Below, in pieces: positions 37,719-45,945 of a stretch of DNA of 64,000 nucleotides. The notes under the pieces are model-generated. The model made no database searches. It saw only the letters and a program-made list of their open reading frames with translations, and was not told the DNA's origin. The stretch covers positions 682,001-746,000 of the forward strand of contig NZ_RJKE01000001.1 in the NCBI RefSeq assembly GCF_003751225.1, read 5' to 3'. The translations under genes and the position numbers were made by a program. Each line of letters starts with the position of its first letter. Position 1 is the stretch's first letter. This DNA comes from Actinocorallia herbida (GTDB taxonomy: Bacteria > Actinomycetota > Actinomycetes > Streptosporangiales > Streptosporangiaceae).

Positions 37719-38468
37719 TCAGACGTCCCGCCTGCGCAGGACGTACACGGCGGCCAGGGACGCCGCGACCGTCCAGGCGACGACGATCGTGAGGCCGGCG
37801 GCCGGGGGATAGGGGTCGGAGGCGCCGGTCATGAAGGCGGTGCCCGCGACGCTCGGAAGGGCGTCCGCCACGGGCGACTCGGCTTCCATGGCGAGGACGG
37901 GCACCAGGATCAGCAGCACGAACAGCGCCGACAAGGCGCCCGCCGCGCTGCGGAGGAGGAAGACGAGCCCGAGGGAGACCACGCCCATGCAGGCCGAGTA
38001 GACCCCCATGGCCAGGGAGTCGCCTACGAGGCCGTCCAGCGTGCCCCACTCGCCGAGCAGAGGGTAGGCGCAGAAGCCGCCGAGCACGCACAGGACCGTG
38101 CCCGCGACGAACATCGCGGGCGCCAGCACCGCCGCCTTGGCCACGTAGACCCTGCCGCGCACGGGCACCGCCTGGAACGTCCAGCGGATGCCGCCGTTGG
38201 CGTACTCCGCGCTCACGAACAGGATCGCTAGGGCGAACAGGACGAACTGCCCCATGCTGAAGGCGTCCACCGCGACGGCCCCGACCGTGGTGACGCCCGA
38301 GTCGTTCGCCGTCAGCTCGTCGGTGTTGTCGCCTGCGTGGATCAGCGCGAGCTGGGCGCAGGTCAGCGCCATGACGACGGCCGCGGCCGCCAGCGTCCAC
38401 CAGGTCGAGCGGACCGTCGTCAGCCTGGTCCATTCCGCGGCGGAGGCCGCGCGCGTCTGTCCGGTCAT
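37719..38468 (-). CDS. ABC transporter permease (ABC-2 type)
   Basis: A 249-residue membrane protein with about six helices and the ABC-2 style opening 'AASAAEWTRLTTVRSTWWTL'. 'FVSAEYANGGIRWTFQAVP' is the conserved cytoplasmic loop of this permease group. It is the membrane part of an export complex with the ATPase encoded just upstream; the ATPase stop overlaps its start by 4 bp. Substrates of such two-gene exporters include antibiotics, peptides and lipids, and none can be chosen here. Confidence 0.88.
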   Translation of the reverse strand: MTGQTRAASAAEWTRLTTVRSTWWTLAAAAVVMALTCAQLALIHAGDNTDELTANDSGVTTVGAVAVDAFSMGQFVLFALAILFVSAEYANGGIRWTFQAVPVRGRVYVAKAAVLAPAMFVAGTVLCVLGGFCAYPLLGEWGTLDGLVGDSLAMGVYSACMGVVSLGLVFLLRSAAGALSALFVLLILVPVLAMEAESPVADALPSVAGTAFMTGASDPYPPAAGLTIVVAWTVAASLAAVYVLRRRDV

Positions 38469-39361
38469 GCGGGCACCCCGTATTCGACGGAGTCTCCGGT
38501 GAGCTCCATGTACTTCTGTTCCAGCGACGCCTCTTCGACGGCCAGGCCGTGCAGCCGTACGCCGAGTTCGTACGCGAGGTCGCCTATCCGCTCGACGGAC
38601 GCGTCCGCCACGTGCAGCGTTCCGGGAGCCGTCCTCCGGGCCCCGGGCAGCCGGTCGGCCAGGGCGGCGAGTCCCGCGTCGTCCGGCGACGTCACCCGGA
38701 CGCCCCTGCCGTCGGCGACGAGCGCGGCGACCGTCGTGTCCGCGAGCAGCCTTCCGCGGCCGACGACCACGAGGTGGTCGGCGGTGAGCTGCATCTCGCT
38801 CATGAGGTGGCTGGACAGCAGCACGGTCCTGCCCTCGGCCGCCAGCGACCGCATCAGGGTGCGGATCCAGCGGACGCCGTCGGGGTCGAGGCCGTTCACC
38901 GGCTCGTCGAACAGCAGCACCGGCGGGTCGCCGAGCAGCGCCGCGGCGATGCCGAGCCGCTGGCTCATGCCGAGCGAGAAGGTGCCGGCGCGGCGGTGCG
39001 CGGCCTTGCCGAGCCCGACGGTCTCCAGCACCTCGGTGACCCGAGCGGCGGGCAGGCCGCCCGCCCTGGCCAGCGCGAGCAGGTGGTTGCGCGCGCTGCG
39101 CCCGGGGTGCACCGCGCGGGCGTCCAGCAGCGCGCCCACCTCGCGCAGCGGCCACCTGAGCTCCCGGTAGGGTCGGCCGCCCACCAGCGCGCTGCCGCGG
39201 GTGGGGGCGTCCAGGCCGAGGATCATGCGCATCGTGGTGCTCTTTCCCGCGCCGTTCGGGCCCAGGAACCCGGTGACCCGGCCCGGTTCGATCCGGGCGC
39301 TGAGCCCGTCCACGGCGGTCACGTCGCCGTAGCGCTTGGTCAGGTCTCGCAGAGTGATCAA
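38465..39361 (-). CDS. ABC transporter ATP-binding protein (DrrA/BcrA type)
   Basis: A 298-residue ATPase. Walker A is 'GPNGAGKST' near residue 35, the signature is the atypical 'FSLGMSQRLG', and Walker B is 'VLLFDEPVNGLDP' followed by 'LLSSHLMSEM'. The C-terminal 80 residues form the regulatory extension typical of daunorubicin/bacitracin-type exporters. The gene is coupled to the permease gene by ATGA overlap. A 127-bp gap with a possible promoter separates it from the next minus-strand gene. Confidence 0.92.
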   Translation of the reverse strand: MITLRDLTKRYGDVTAVDGLSARIEPGRVTGFLGPNGAGKSTTMRMILGLDAPTRGSALVGGRPYRELRWPLREVGALLDARAVHPGRSARNHLLALARAGGLPAARVTEVLETVGLGKAAHRRAGTFSLGMSQRLGIAAALLGDPPVLLFDEPVNGLDPDGVRWIRTLMRSLAAEGRTVLLSSHLMSEMQLTADHLVVVGRGRLLADTTVAALVADGRGVRVTSPDDAGLAALADRLPGARRTAPGTLHVADASVERIGDLAYELGVRLHGLAVEEASLEQKYMELTGDSVEYGVPA

Positions 39362-39488
39362 TTTCCGGCTCCCTTCTTCCGTGCCCGACGCTACGGACGG
39401 GAGGGGGCCCTGATCTTGGGGCGAAGGGGAGGGGCCGTCCCCAACTTTCGTCAGGGGTGCCGTAGGCCCGGAGTACTAGGGGCGAGAT

Positions 39489-39965
39489 CTAGACGGCGGG
39501 GCAGGCCGGGGCGTCGGACGGGCCCAGGTCGTCGGCGAAGTGATGGGCGTCGGCGAAGTAGAGCGAAGACGAGCCGGGGAAGCGTCCGGTGGTCCCGGCG
39601 AACTGGAGGTCGCGGTCCGGGGGGAAGTGAAGGCAGGCCGTCATGGAGTCGGACGTGGGGGAGGGATGGGTGACGGTGATCGTGACGGGTCCGGGAAGGC
39701 GCGAGTACTCGGCGACGAGGTAGACGGCGGCGGCGTTGATGTCCTGCCCGGTGGCCTCAGGGGAGGTGTCGTCGAGGGACTTGAGGCGGGCGGTGTCCCG
39801 CGCGCGCAGGGCGTCGACGAAATCGGTGAGGGCGACCCGGTCAGGCCGCGTGGTGCCCTGGAACGTCACTCCTTCGGGGTAGGGCCCCGCCGCCCAGTGG
39901 CGGCCGTAGAAGAACACCGCCGTGAGGGCGGCGAGCACGGGCGGGACCAGCCAGCGGGTCTGCAA
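39489..39965 (-). CDS. Hypothetical membrane-anchored or secreted protein
   Basis: A protein of 158 residues from TTG 39965, or 178 from an in-frame GTG at 40025. It has one hydrophobic segment near the N-terminus ('VPPVLAALTAVFFYG') and an extracytoplasmic part of about 130 residues with two Cys ('TACLHF' and 'DAPACPAV') that may form a disulfide. I recognise no family. The longer form would start inside a 70-bp duplicated unit and within the spacer of a predicted promoter, without a ribosome site. The TTG has GGGA a few bases upstream and lies just past the predicted transcription start. Neither start is certain. Confidence 0.55.
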   Translation of the reverse strand: MQTRWLVPPVLAALTAVFFYGRHWAAGPYPEGVTFQGTTRPDRVALTDFVDALRARDTARLKSLDDTSPEATGQDINAAAVYLVAEYSRLPGPVTITVTHPSPTSDSMTACLHFPPDRDLQFAGTTGRFPGSSSLYFADAHHFADDLGPSDAPACPAV

Positions 39966-39987
39966 AGGGTTTCCCGGGTCAGCTCGA

Positions 39988-40127
39988 CGGTGGACGCGGT
40001 GACTGGATGATCGGGCCGTCGTCACGCTGTGTCAACGGCCGGGCACCGGCGGGTCGCCGGTGGACGCGGTGACTGGATGATCGGGCCGTCGTCACGCTGT
40101 GTCAACGGCCGGGCACCGGCGGGTCGC
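39988..40127. repeat. Exact 70-bp tandem duplication carrying a promoter
   Basis: Positions 39988-40057 and 40058-40127 are identical over 70 bp. Each unit holds, on the minus strand, TTGACA (40035-40030; 40105-40100), a 17-bp spacer and GATCAT (40012-40007; 40082-40077), a good sigma-70-like promoter reading into the hypothetical membrane protein gene. The perfect identity points to a recent event. Confidence 0.9.
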
Positions 40128-40201
40128 CCCGGGTTGGTTAGGCTGGGGGTGTCCGGGCCGGAGGGTGCGGCCCGCAGCAGCCTGGAGACGAGGGGGCCGT
40201 C

Positions 40202-40498
40202 ATGGCGCGGTTGTCGGAGGACGAGATCCTGGGGCGGCTCGTGCGGGTGCCGCTGTGGAAGCGGAGCGGCGATGTGATCACCCGGACGGTGGAGGCGCCG
40301 AGCTTCCTCGCCGGGATCGCCATCGTGGACGGCGCGGCCCGCGAGGCCGAGGACGCGAACCACCATCCCGACATCGACATCCGGTGGCGGAACGTGACGT
40401 TCACGCTCACCACCCACGACGAGGGCAGCGCGCTGAGCGCCAAGGACTTCGATCTCGCCGAGCGGATCGACAGGGTGGCCCGCGAATACAGCGCCTGA
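40202..40498 (+). CDS. Pterin-4a-carbinolamine dehydratase family protein
   Basis: A 98-residue protein with the full family core 'EAEDANHHPDIDIRWRNVTF' containing the conserved His-His-Pro-Asp motif, then 'LTTHDEGSALSAKDFDLAERI'-like segments. PCD enzymes dehydrate 4a-hydroxytetrahydrobiopterin to recycle the cofactor of aromatic amino acid hydroxylases; many bacterial members have other or unknown roles. The ATG at 40202 follows GAGGGGG. A TAGGCT box at 40139 may be its promoter. It is 205 bp from the ergothioneine genes and probably independent of them. Confidence 0.88.
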   Translation: MARLSEDEILGRLVRVPLWKRSGDVITRTVEAPSFLAGIAIVDGAAREAEDANHHPDIDIRWRNVTFTLTTHDEGSALSAKDFDLAERIDRVAREYSA

Positions 40499-40703
40499 GC
40501 GAGGCGGTCCCGGGGGATCGGCGCGGCGTTTGCCGTCGGTTGGGGCTAGCCCGCGCGCGCCACGGGGATATTCCGGAGATGTCGGTGTTTGCCCAGGTCG
40601 AGAGAGGTGAGTGAGAATTTCAGGAAATTTCCGAGGTGCCCGGGGCAACTGATCCGGTTCACCTGGGAAGGGCTACTGACCCTACGCCCAAGGGGAGGCG
40701 CCG

Positions 40704-41834
40704 GTGTCGGTGAGTGTGGAGGACGTCTATGAGTACGTCCACGGAGTGTGCTTCAAGAAGGGCCCGCCGGGAACGGTCGGAGCCGAGACCGAGTGGTTCG
40801 TCCGCGACCCGGCCCGGCCGCTCGCGCCCGTCCCGGTCGAGCGCCTGCGCCAGGCGATGGCCGCGCCGCTGCCCGGCGGAAGCCGGGTCACCTTCGAACC
40901 GGGCGGGCAGCTCGAACTGAGCTCGGCGCCGATGGCGGGCCCGGAGGCCGCCTGCGCGGTGCTGGCCGCCGATCTCGCCGAGACCCGCCGCAGACTGCCG
41001 GGGCTGGCGCTCGTCGGCCTGGGCGTCGATCCCGACCGGCCGTCCCGGCTCCAGGTGCACGACCCGCGCTACCGGGCGATGAGCGCCTACTTCGGCGACC
41101 TCACCATGATGTGCTCGACCGCCTCGGTGCAGGTCTGCCTCGACATCGGCCGCGACGCCGCCGAGGCGGCCCGCCGCTGGCGCCTCGCCCACCTGCTCGG
41201 CCCGGTGCTGGTCGCCGCGTTCGCCAACTCGCCGCTGTACCGCGGCCGCCGGACCGGCCACCTGTCGACCCGCCAGGCGGTGTGGTCGCGGCTGGACCGC
41301 TCCCGCACGACCGCGCCCGTCGGCGCCGTCCCCGAGACGGCCTGGGCCGAATACGCCCTCGACGCCAGGGTCATGGTGATCCGCAGGGACGACGGCTGGC
41401 TGGGCGACCCCGGCCTCACCTTCCGGCAGTGGATCCACGCCGGCTCGCCCAGCGCCGACGACCTGCGCTACCACCTGACGACCCTGTTCCCCCCCGTCCG
41501 GCCGCAGGGCTGGCTGGAGCTCCGGATGATCGACGAGCTGCCCGAGCCGTACTGGCGGGTGCCCGTCGCGGTCGTCGCCGCCCTGCTGGACCGCGCGCCC
41601 GACGCCGCCGAGCACGCTGCGGCCCCCGCCGCGGGGCTGTGGGCCCGCGCGGCGCGCGACGGGGTGCGCGACCCGGTCCTGGGCCGTGCCGCCGTCGCCT
41701 GCTTCGAGGCCGCCGCAGCCCACCTCGACGGGCACCTCAAGCAGATCGTGGAGGAGTACGCGGAGAGATACGTGGTCAGGGGCCTGTGCCCGGCGGACGA
41801 CGTCCTGAAGGGGGAGCACGCATGGACGCGCTGA
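40704..41834 (+). CDS. egtA: Glutamate-cysteine ligase EgtA
   Basis: A 376-residue glutamate-cysteine ligase of the GCS2 type: 'GAETEWFV' binds metal and glutamate, 'RVTFEPGGQLELSSAP' and 'MMCSTASVQVCLDIG' build the active site, and 'GWLELRMIDELP' follows. EgtA makes gamma-glutamylcysteine, the thiol donor for ergothioneine. GTG at 40704 has GGGGAGG five bases upstream. It is the first of four contiguous egt genes and overlaps egtB by 13 bp. The length is slightly below that of mycobacterial EgtA. Confidence 0.92.
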   Translation: MSVSVEDVYEYVHGVCFKKGPPGTVGAETEWFVRDPARPLAPVPVERLRQAMAAPLPGGSRVTFEPGGQLELSSAPMAGPEAACAVLAADLAETRRRLPGLALVGLGVDPDRPSRLQVHDPRYRAMSAYFGDLTMMCSTASVQVCLDIGRDAAEAARRWRLAHLLGPVLVAAFANSPLYRGRRTGHLSTRQAVWSRLDRSRTTAPVGAVPETAWAEYALDARVMVIRRDDGWLGDPGLTFRQWIHAGSPSADDLRYHLTTLFPPVRPQGWLELRMIDELPEPYWRVPVAVVAALLDRAPDAAEHAAAPAAGLWARAARDGVRDPVLGRAAVACFEAAAAHLDGHLKQIVEEYAERYVVRGLCPADDVLKGEHAWTR

Positions 41835-43084
41835 GAGAGCGGATCGCCGCCGAACTCGTCGCCGCGCGGGAGCGCAGCCATCTGCTCACCGCGCTCGAGG
41901 ACCGCGACCTGACCACCCAGGTGTCCCCGTTGATGTCGCCGCTGGTGTGGGACCTCGCCCACGTCGGCAACTACGAGGAGCTGTGGCTGCTGCGCGTGGC
42001 GGGGGGCGTGGAGCCGCTCCGCCCGGAGATCGATGGGCTGTACGACGCCTTCGAGCACCCCCGCGCGTCCCGCCCTTCGCTGCCCCTCCTGCCGCCCGAC
42101 GAGGCACGCGCCTACATCGGGACGGTCCGGAGCATGGTTCTGGACTCCCTGAAGGATCTCCGGGAGGACCGCCTCTTCCTGTACGAGATGGTCATCCAGC
42201 ACGAGCACCAGCACGACGAGACGATGCTGGCCACCCACCAGCTCCGCAAGGAGCCGTCCGGCCTCACCGACCGCCCCGCGGACGACCCCACGCCGGGTCC
42301 CCCCTTCCCGCCCGAGACGTTCATCCCCGGCGGCCCGTTCGAGATGGGCACCGACGACCCCGAGGCCTACGACAACGAGCGGCCCGCCCACGTCGTCGAC
42401 GTCCCCCCGTTCTTCATCGACACCGTCCCGGTGAGCAACGCCGACTACATGGCGTTCATCGAGGACGGCGGCTACGCGCGGGCCGAGTGGTGGGACCCGC
42501 GGGGCTGGGCGTGGCGGTGCGAGAAGGACGCGAACGCGCCTGCCTTCTGGTTCCGGGAGGGGGTCTGGCTCCGCCGGAGGTTCGGCGACGTGGAGCCCGT
42601 GCCGCCGGACCAGGCCGTCCAGCACGTCAGCTGGTACGAGGCCGACGCGTACGCGCGCTGGGCGGGGAGGAGACTGCCCACCGAAGCCGAGTGGGAGAAG
42701 GCCGCGCGCTGGGACGAGAGCGCCCAGCGCTCTCGCAGATATCCATGGGGTGACATCTACACGCCGGAACGGGCCAATCTCGGTCAGCGGCGGTTGCAGC
42801 CCTCGAAAACGGGATCTTTCTCCAGTGGAGCCTCGCCGGCGGGGGTCCGGCAGCTCCTCGGCGACGTCTGGGAGTGGACCGCCACGGACTTCCACGGCTA
42901 CCCGGGGTTCCAGGTCAAGCCGTACAAGGAGTACTCACAGGTGTTCTTCGGACCTGACTACAAGGTGCTGCGCGGCGGATCCTGGGCGACCGACCCGGCC
43001 GCCGCCCGCGGCACGTTCCGCAACTGGGACTACCCGATCCGCCGCCAGATCTTCGCCGGCTTCCGCTGCGCGAGGAGCGTCTAG
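41822..43084 (+). CDS. egtB: Ergothioneine biosynthesis sulfoxide synthase EgtB
   Basis: A 420-residue non-heme iron enzyme. The N-terminal DinB-like domain has 'DLAHVGNYEELWLL' and the iron-binding 'IQHEHQHDETM'. The C-terminal formylglycine-generating-enzyme-like domain has 'GGPFEMGTDDPEAYDNERP', 'RLPTEAEWEKAARW' and 'RGGSWATDP'. EgtB joins gamma-glutamylcysteine to hercynine with O2 to give the sulfoxide. It overlaps egtA and its stop directly abuts the TTG start of egtC. Confidence 0.95.
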   Translation: MDALRERIAAELVAARERSHLLTALEDRDLTTQVSPLMSPLVWDLAHVGNYEELWLLRVAGGVEPLRPEIDGLYDAFEHPRASRPSLPLLPPDEARAYIGTVRSMVLDSLKDLREDRLFLYEMVIQHEHQHDETMLATHQLRKEPSGLTDRPADDPTPGPPFPPETFIPGGPFEMGTDDPEAYDNERPAHVVDVPPFFIDTVPVSNADYMAFIEDGGYARAEWWDPRGWAWRCEKDANAPAFWFREGVWLRRRFGDVEPVPPDQAVQHVSWYEADAYARWAGRRLPTEAEWEKAARWDESAQRSRRYPWGDIYTPERANLGQRRLQPSKTGSFSSGASPAGVRQLLGDVWEWTATDFHGYPGFQVKPYKEYSQVFFGPDYKVLRGGSWATDPAAARGTFRNWDYPIRRQIFAGFRCARSV

Positions 43085-43831
43085 TTGTGCAGGCACCTGG
43101 CCTATCTGGGCCCTCCGCGCAGCCTGCACTCGCTCGTCTACGGCCCGCCGCACTCGCTGGAGCGGCAGTCGTGGGAGCCCAAGCTGTGCACGCGCAACAA
43201 GCTCAACGCCGACGGCTTCGGCGTCGGCTGGTACAGCGGCGACCGGACGCTGCGGTACCGGCGCGCCCAGCCCATCTGGACCGACACCGGCTTCGCCGAG
43301 CTGAGCGAGGTGCTGACCGCGGGGGCGGTGGTCGCCGCGGTCCGCAGCGCCACCGTTGGGTTCCCCGTGGAGGAGTCGGGCGCGCAGCCGCTGCGCTGCG
43401 AGCGCTGGCTGTTCAGCCACAACGGCCGCGTCGAGGGGTTCGGCGCGGTCGAGGCCAAGCTCCGCGAGCTGGCCGGGGACCTCTCCCTGGTGCCCGAGGC
43501 GCGCGCCCCGCTCGACTCGGCCCTGCTGTTCGCGCGGGCCGTCCGGTCCTGGCGGGGCGGCCGCGCGCTCGCCGAGGGCCTCGCCGAGACCGTCCGGACG
43601 GTCGCCGCGATCGCGCCCGGCGACTACAACCTGCTCGCCTCCGACGGGACGTCCCTGGCCGCGACGGCCTGGGGCGCCTCCCTGTTCGTGCGCGCGACCG
43701 ACCAGGCGGCGGTCATCGCGTCCGAACCCTACGACGGCAACCCCGCCTGGCAGCGGGTGCCCGACCGCTCGCTCGTCGCCGCGCACCGGCACGGCGACTC
43801 AGTCCGCCTGGCCATCCATCCGCTGCGCTGA
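43085..43831 (+). CDS. egtC: Ergothioneine biosynthesis glutamine amidotransferase EgtC
   Basis: A 248-residue class II amidotransferase-fold hydrolase. The TTG start immediately follows the egtB stop and gives Met-Cys-Arg-His, putting the catalytic Cys at position 2 as this Ntn family requires. 'NADGFGVGWY', 'FSHNGRVEGF' and 'GDYNLLASDG' are further family motifs. EgtC removes the gamma-glutamyl group from the EgtB product. The TTG is thus fixed by function even though it is a weak start codon; translation is probably coupled to egtB. Confidence 0.93.
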   Translation: MCRHLAYLGPPRSLHSLVYGPPHSLERQSWEPKLCTRNKLNADGFGVGWYSGDRTLRYRRAQPIWTDTGFAELSEVLTAGAVVAAVRSATVGFPVEESGAQPLRCERWLFSHNGRVEGFGAVEAKLRELAGDLSLVPEARAPLDSALLFARAVRSWRGGRALAEGLAETVRTVAAIAPGDYNLLASDGTSLAATAWGASLFVRATDQAAVIASEPYDGNPAWQRVPDRSLVAAHRHGDSVRLAIHPLR

Positions 43832-43840
43832 AGGAGTGAC

Positions 43841-44809
43841 ATGGAAGCCCAACCCAAGCCCGAGATCCTGCTCGCCCCGGGAGCCCTGGACGCCGCACTG
43901 CGGGCCGACGTGCGCGCCGGCCTCACCGCGACGCCCAAGACGCTCCCGCCGAAGTGGTTCTACGACGACAGGGGAAGCGCGCTTTTCGATCGGATCACCC
44001 GTCTGGAGGAGTACTACCCGACCCGCAGGGAGCGCGCGATCCTCGTCGAGCGCGCTCCCGAGATCGCCACCCTGACCGGCGCCCGCACCCTGGTGGAGCT
44101 GGGCGCGGGCTCGGGGGAGAAGACCCGGCTCCTACTGGACGCGCTTCCCCTCGACACCTATGTGCCGGTCGACGTCAGTGGGGAGTTCCTGGCCGACGCG
44201 GCCTCGAAGATCGCGGCCGACTACCCGGCCCTCACGGTCCGCCCCGTGGTGGCCGACCTTGAGGAGCACCTGGCCGAGGTGCCCGGCGGCCCCGCCGAAC
44301 TCGTCGCCTTCCTCGGCGGCACGATCGGCAACATGGTCCCCCGGGAGCGCCGCGGCTTCCTGGCCGCGGTGCGCTCCCTGGTCGGGGAGGACGGCGCGTT
44401 CCTGCTCGGGGCCGACCTGGTGAAGGACCCGGCAAGGCTCGTCCGCGCCTACGACGACGCCGAAGGGGTGACCGCGGCCTTCAACCGCAACGTCCTGGCC
44501 GTCATCAACAAGAGGCTCGGCGCCGATTTCCGGCCCGAGGAGTTCACGCACGTCGCGGTCTGGAACGCCGCGGAGGAGTGGATCGAGATGCGGCTCCGCG
44601 CGCGGTCGGCGCAGACCGTCCGGATCGCCGCGCTCGACCTCACCGTCGAGTTCGCCGAAGGGGAGGAGATGCGGACCGAGATCTCGGCCAAGTTCCGGCC
44701 GTCGGGCCTGAAGGAGGAGCTGACCGCGGCCGGGTTCGGGATCCGGGCGCTGTGGACCGATCCGGACGGTGACTTCAGTCTCACGCTCGCGGTCCCCGCC
44801 GCCGGATGA
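43841..44809 (+). CDS. egtD: Histidine N-alpha-methyltransferase EgtD
   Basis: A 322-residue methyltransferase of the DUF2260/EgtD family: 'PPKWFYDDRGSALFDRITRL', 'YYPTRRERAIL', motif I 'LVELGAGSGEKT', 'PVDVSGEFL' and 'FLGGTIGNM'. It trimethylates histidine to hercynine, the first dedicated step of ergothioneine formation. The ATG at 43841 follows AAGGAG and lies 9 bp after egtC. The fifth gene, egtE (C-S lyase), does not follow; the next gene is a LacI-type regulator. Confidence 0.95.
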   Translation: MEAQPKPEILLAPGALDAALRADVRAGLTATPKTLPPKWFYDDRGSALFDRITRLEEYYPTRRERAILVERAPEIATLTGARTLVELGAGSGEKTRLLLDALPLDTYVPVDVSGEFLADAASKIAADYPALTVRPVVADLEEHLAEVPGGPAELVAFLGGTIGNMVPRERRGFLAAVRSLVGEDGAFLLGADLVKDPARLVRAYDDAEGVTAAFNRNVLAVINKRLGADFRPEEFTHVAVWNAAEEWIEMRLRARSAQTVRIAALDLTVEFAEGEEMRTEISAKFRPSGLKEELTAAGFGIRALWTDPDGDFSLTLAVPAAG

Positions 44810-44880
44810 ACGGTCTGAGCAGGCTGTTCTCCAGTGGAACGAAGGTGTGACGGGAACCCCGCGAAACACGCTGCAAAGGA

Positions 44881-44891
44881 ACTGTCACAGT
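44881..44891. promoter_or_regulatory. Dyad in front of LacI-type regulator gene
   Basis: ACTGT-C-ACAGT is a perfect odd-centred palindrome 20 bp before the ATG at 44911 and just upstream of the -10 box. It is well placed for autorepression by the LacI-family protein. Confidence 0.4.
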
Positions 44892-44898
44892 GCCGATC

Positions 44899-44904
44899 TA
44901 GGGT
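44899..44904 (+). promoter_or_regulatory. -10 box for leaderless LacI-opuC operon
   Basis: TAGGGT lies 6 nt before the ATG at 44911 and no Shine-Dalgarno sequence is seen, implying leaderless transcription. Confidence 0.5.
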
Positions 44905-44910
44905 AGGTCC

Positions 44911-45945
44911 ATGCCGAGTTCCCGGGGTCGCGTGACGATCCGTGAGCTGGCGCGGGCCACGGGCCTGTCGCCGGCCGCGGTGTCCTACGCGCTGCGCGGG
45001 ATGCACACCTCGGCCGAGACCCAGCGCCGGGTACGCCGGGCCGCGGCCGAGCTCGGCTACCGGGCCGATCCGATCGCGCGGGCGCTGGCCAGCGGCCGCA
45101 CCGGCACCGTCGGGGTGCTGTGCGGCTCGCTGGAGGACCACTGGCAGCAGGATCTGGCGGTGCGCGTCGGCCGGGCGCTGCTCGACGGCGGCAGATACGC
45201 CATCATCCTGGACGCCGCGGGCGATCCCGGCCGGGAGGAGGCCATGGCCAGGCGGCTGCGCGAGCAGCAGGTCGACGGCCTCATCGTGCAGGCCCTCGAT
45301 CCCGCGGCCCCGCTCTGGGCGGAGCTGGCCGAGGCGGTCCCGGTGGTCCCTATCGGCGACGCGCTGGCCGGGAACCCGCACGGCGAGGTCGTCTTCGACA
45401 ACCGGCGCGGGGTGACCCTCGCCCTGGAGCACCTGCACGGCCTCGGCCACCGCCGGATCGGGGTGCTCACCACGACCCTCGCCAGCACCCCGGACAGGCC
45501 GGCCGACGTGCACGTCCACGCCGAGGCGGCCCGGCTCGGGATCACCGTCGAGGTGGCCGTCAGCGGCGCGTCCCGGGTCGAGGCGGCGGTCTCGGCCGAG
45601 GCCCTGCTCACCGGCTCCCCGCGCCCCACCGCGGTCTTCTGCTTCTCCGATTCGATCGCCTACGGCGTCTACGACGCGGCCCGCGCGCTCGGCCTGCGCG
45701 TCCCCACCGACCTCTCGGTGTGCGGGTACGACGCGCACGCCCTGTCGGATCTGCTCGCCCCGCCCCTCACCACGGTCGACTGGCGCCTCGCCGAGGTCGC
45801 CGCCGACGCCGTCGGCCTCGTCCTCGCGGGGATCGACGGCGGCCCGCCCGGCCGCCGCGTCGTCCGCGAGCCCGCCCTGATCCCGCGCGCCTCCACGGCC
45901 CCGCCCGCAGGCGCCGGGCCGCATGATGATCGGATGGACCAGTGA
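44911..45945 (+). CDS. LacI family transcriptional regulator
   Basis: A 344-residue repressor. The N-terminal helix-turn-helix and hinge read 'VTIRELARATGLSPAAVSYA' and 'QRRVRRAAAELGYRADPIARAL'. The periplasmic-binding-like core has 'GLIVQALDP', 'GHRRIGVLTT' and 'DLSVCGYDAHALSDLLAPPLTTV', where a small ligand, usually a sugar or related metabolite, binds. Its last codons overlap the GTG of the OpuC-type ATPase gene, so the regulator is translated from the same mRNA as the importer. This makes self-control of an osmolyte or choline importer likely. The ligand is unknown. Confidence 0.9.
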   Translation: MPSSRGRVTIRELARATGLSPAAVSYALRGMHTSAETQRRVRRAAAELGYRADPIARALASGRTGTVGVLCGSLEDHWQQDLAVRVGRALLDGGRYAIILDAAGDPGREEAMARRLREQQVDGLIVQALDPAAPLWAELAEAVPVVPIGDALAGNPHGEVVFDNRRGVTLALEHLHGLGHRRIGVLTTTLASTPDRPADVHVHAEAARLGITVEVAVSGASRVEAAVSAEALLTGSPRPTAVFCFSDSIAYGVYDAARALGLRVPTDLSVCGYDAHALSDLLAPPLTTVDWRLAEVAADAVGLVLAGIDGGPPGRRVVREPALIPRASTAPPAGAGPHDDRMDQ

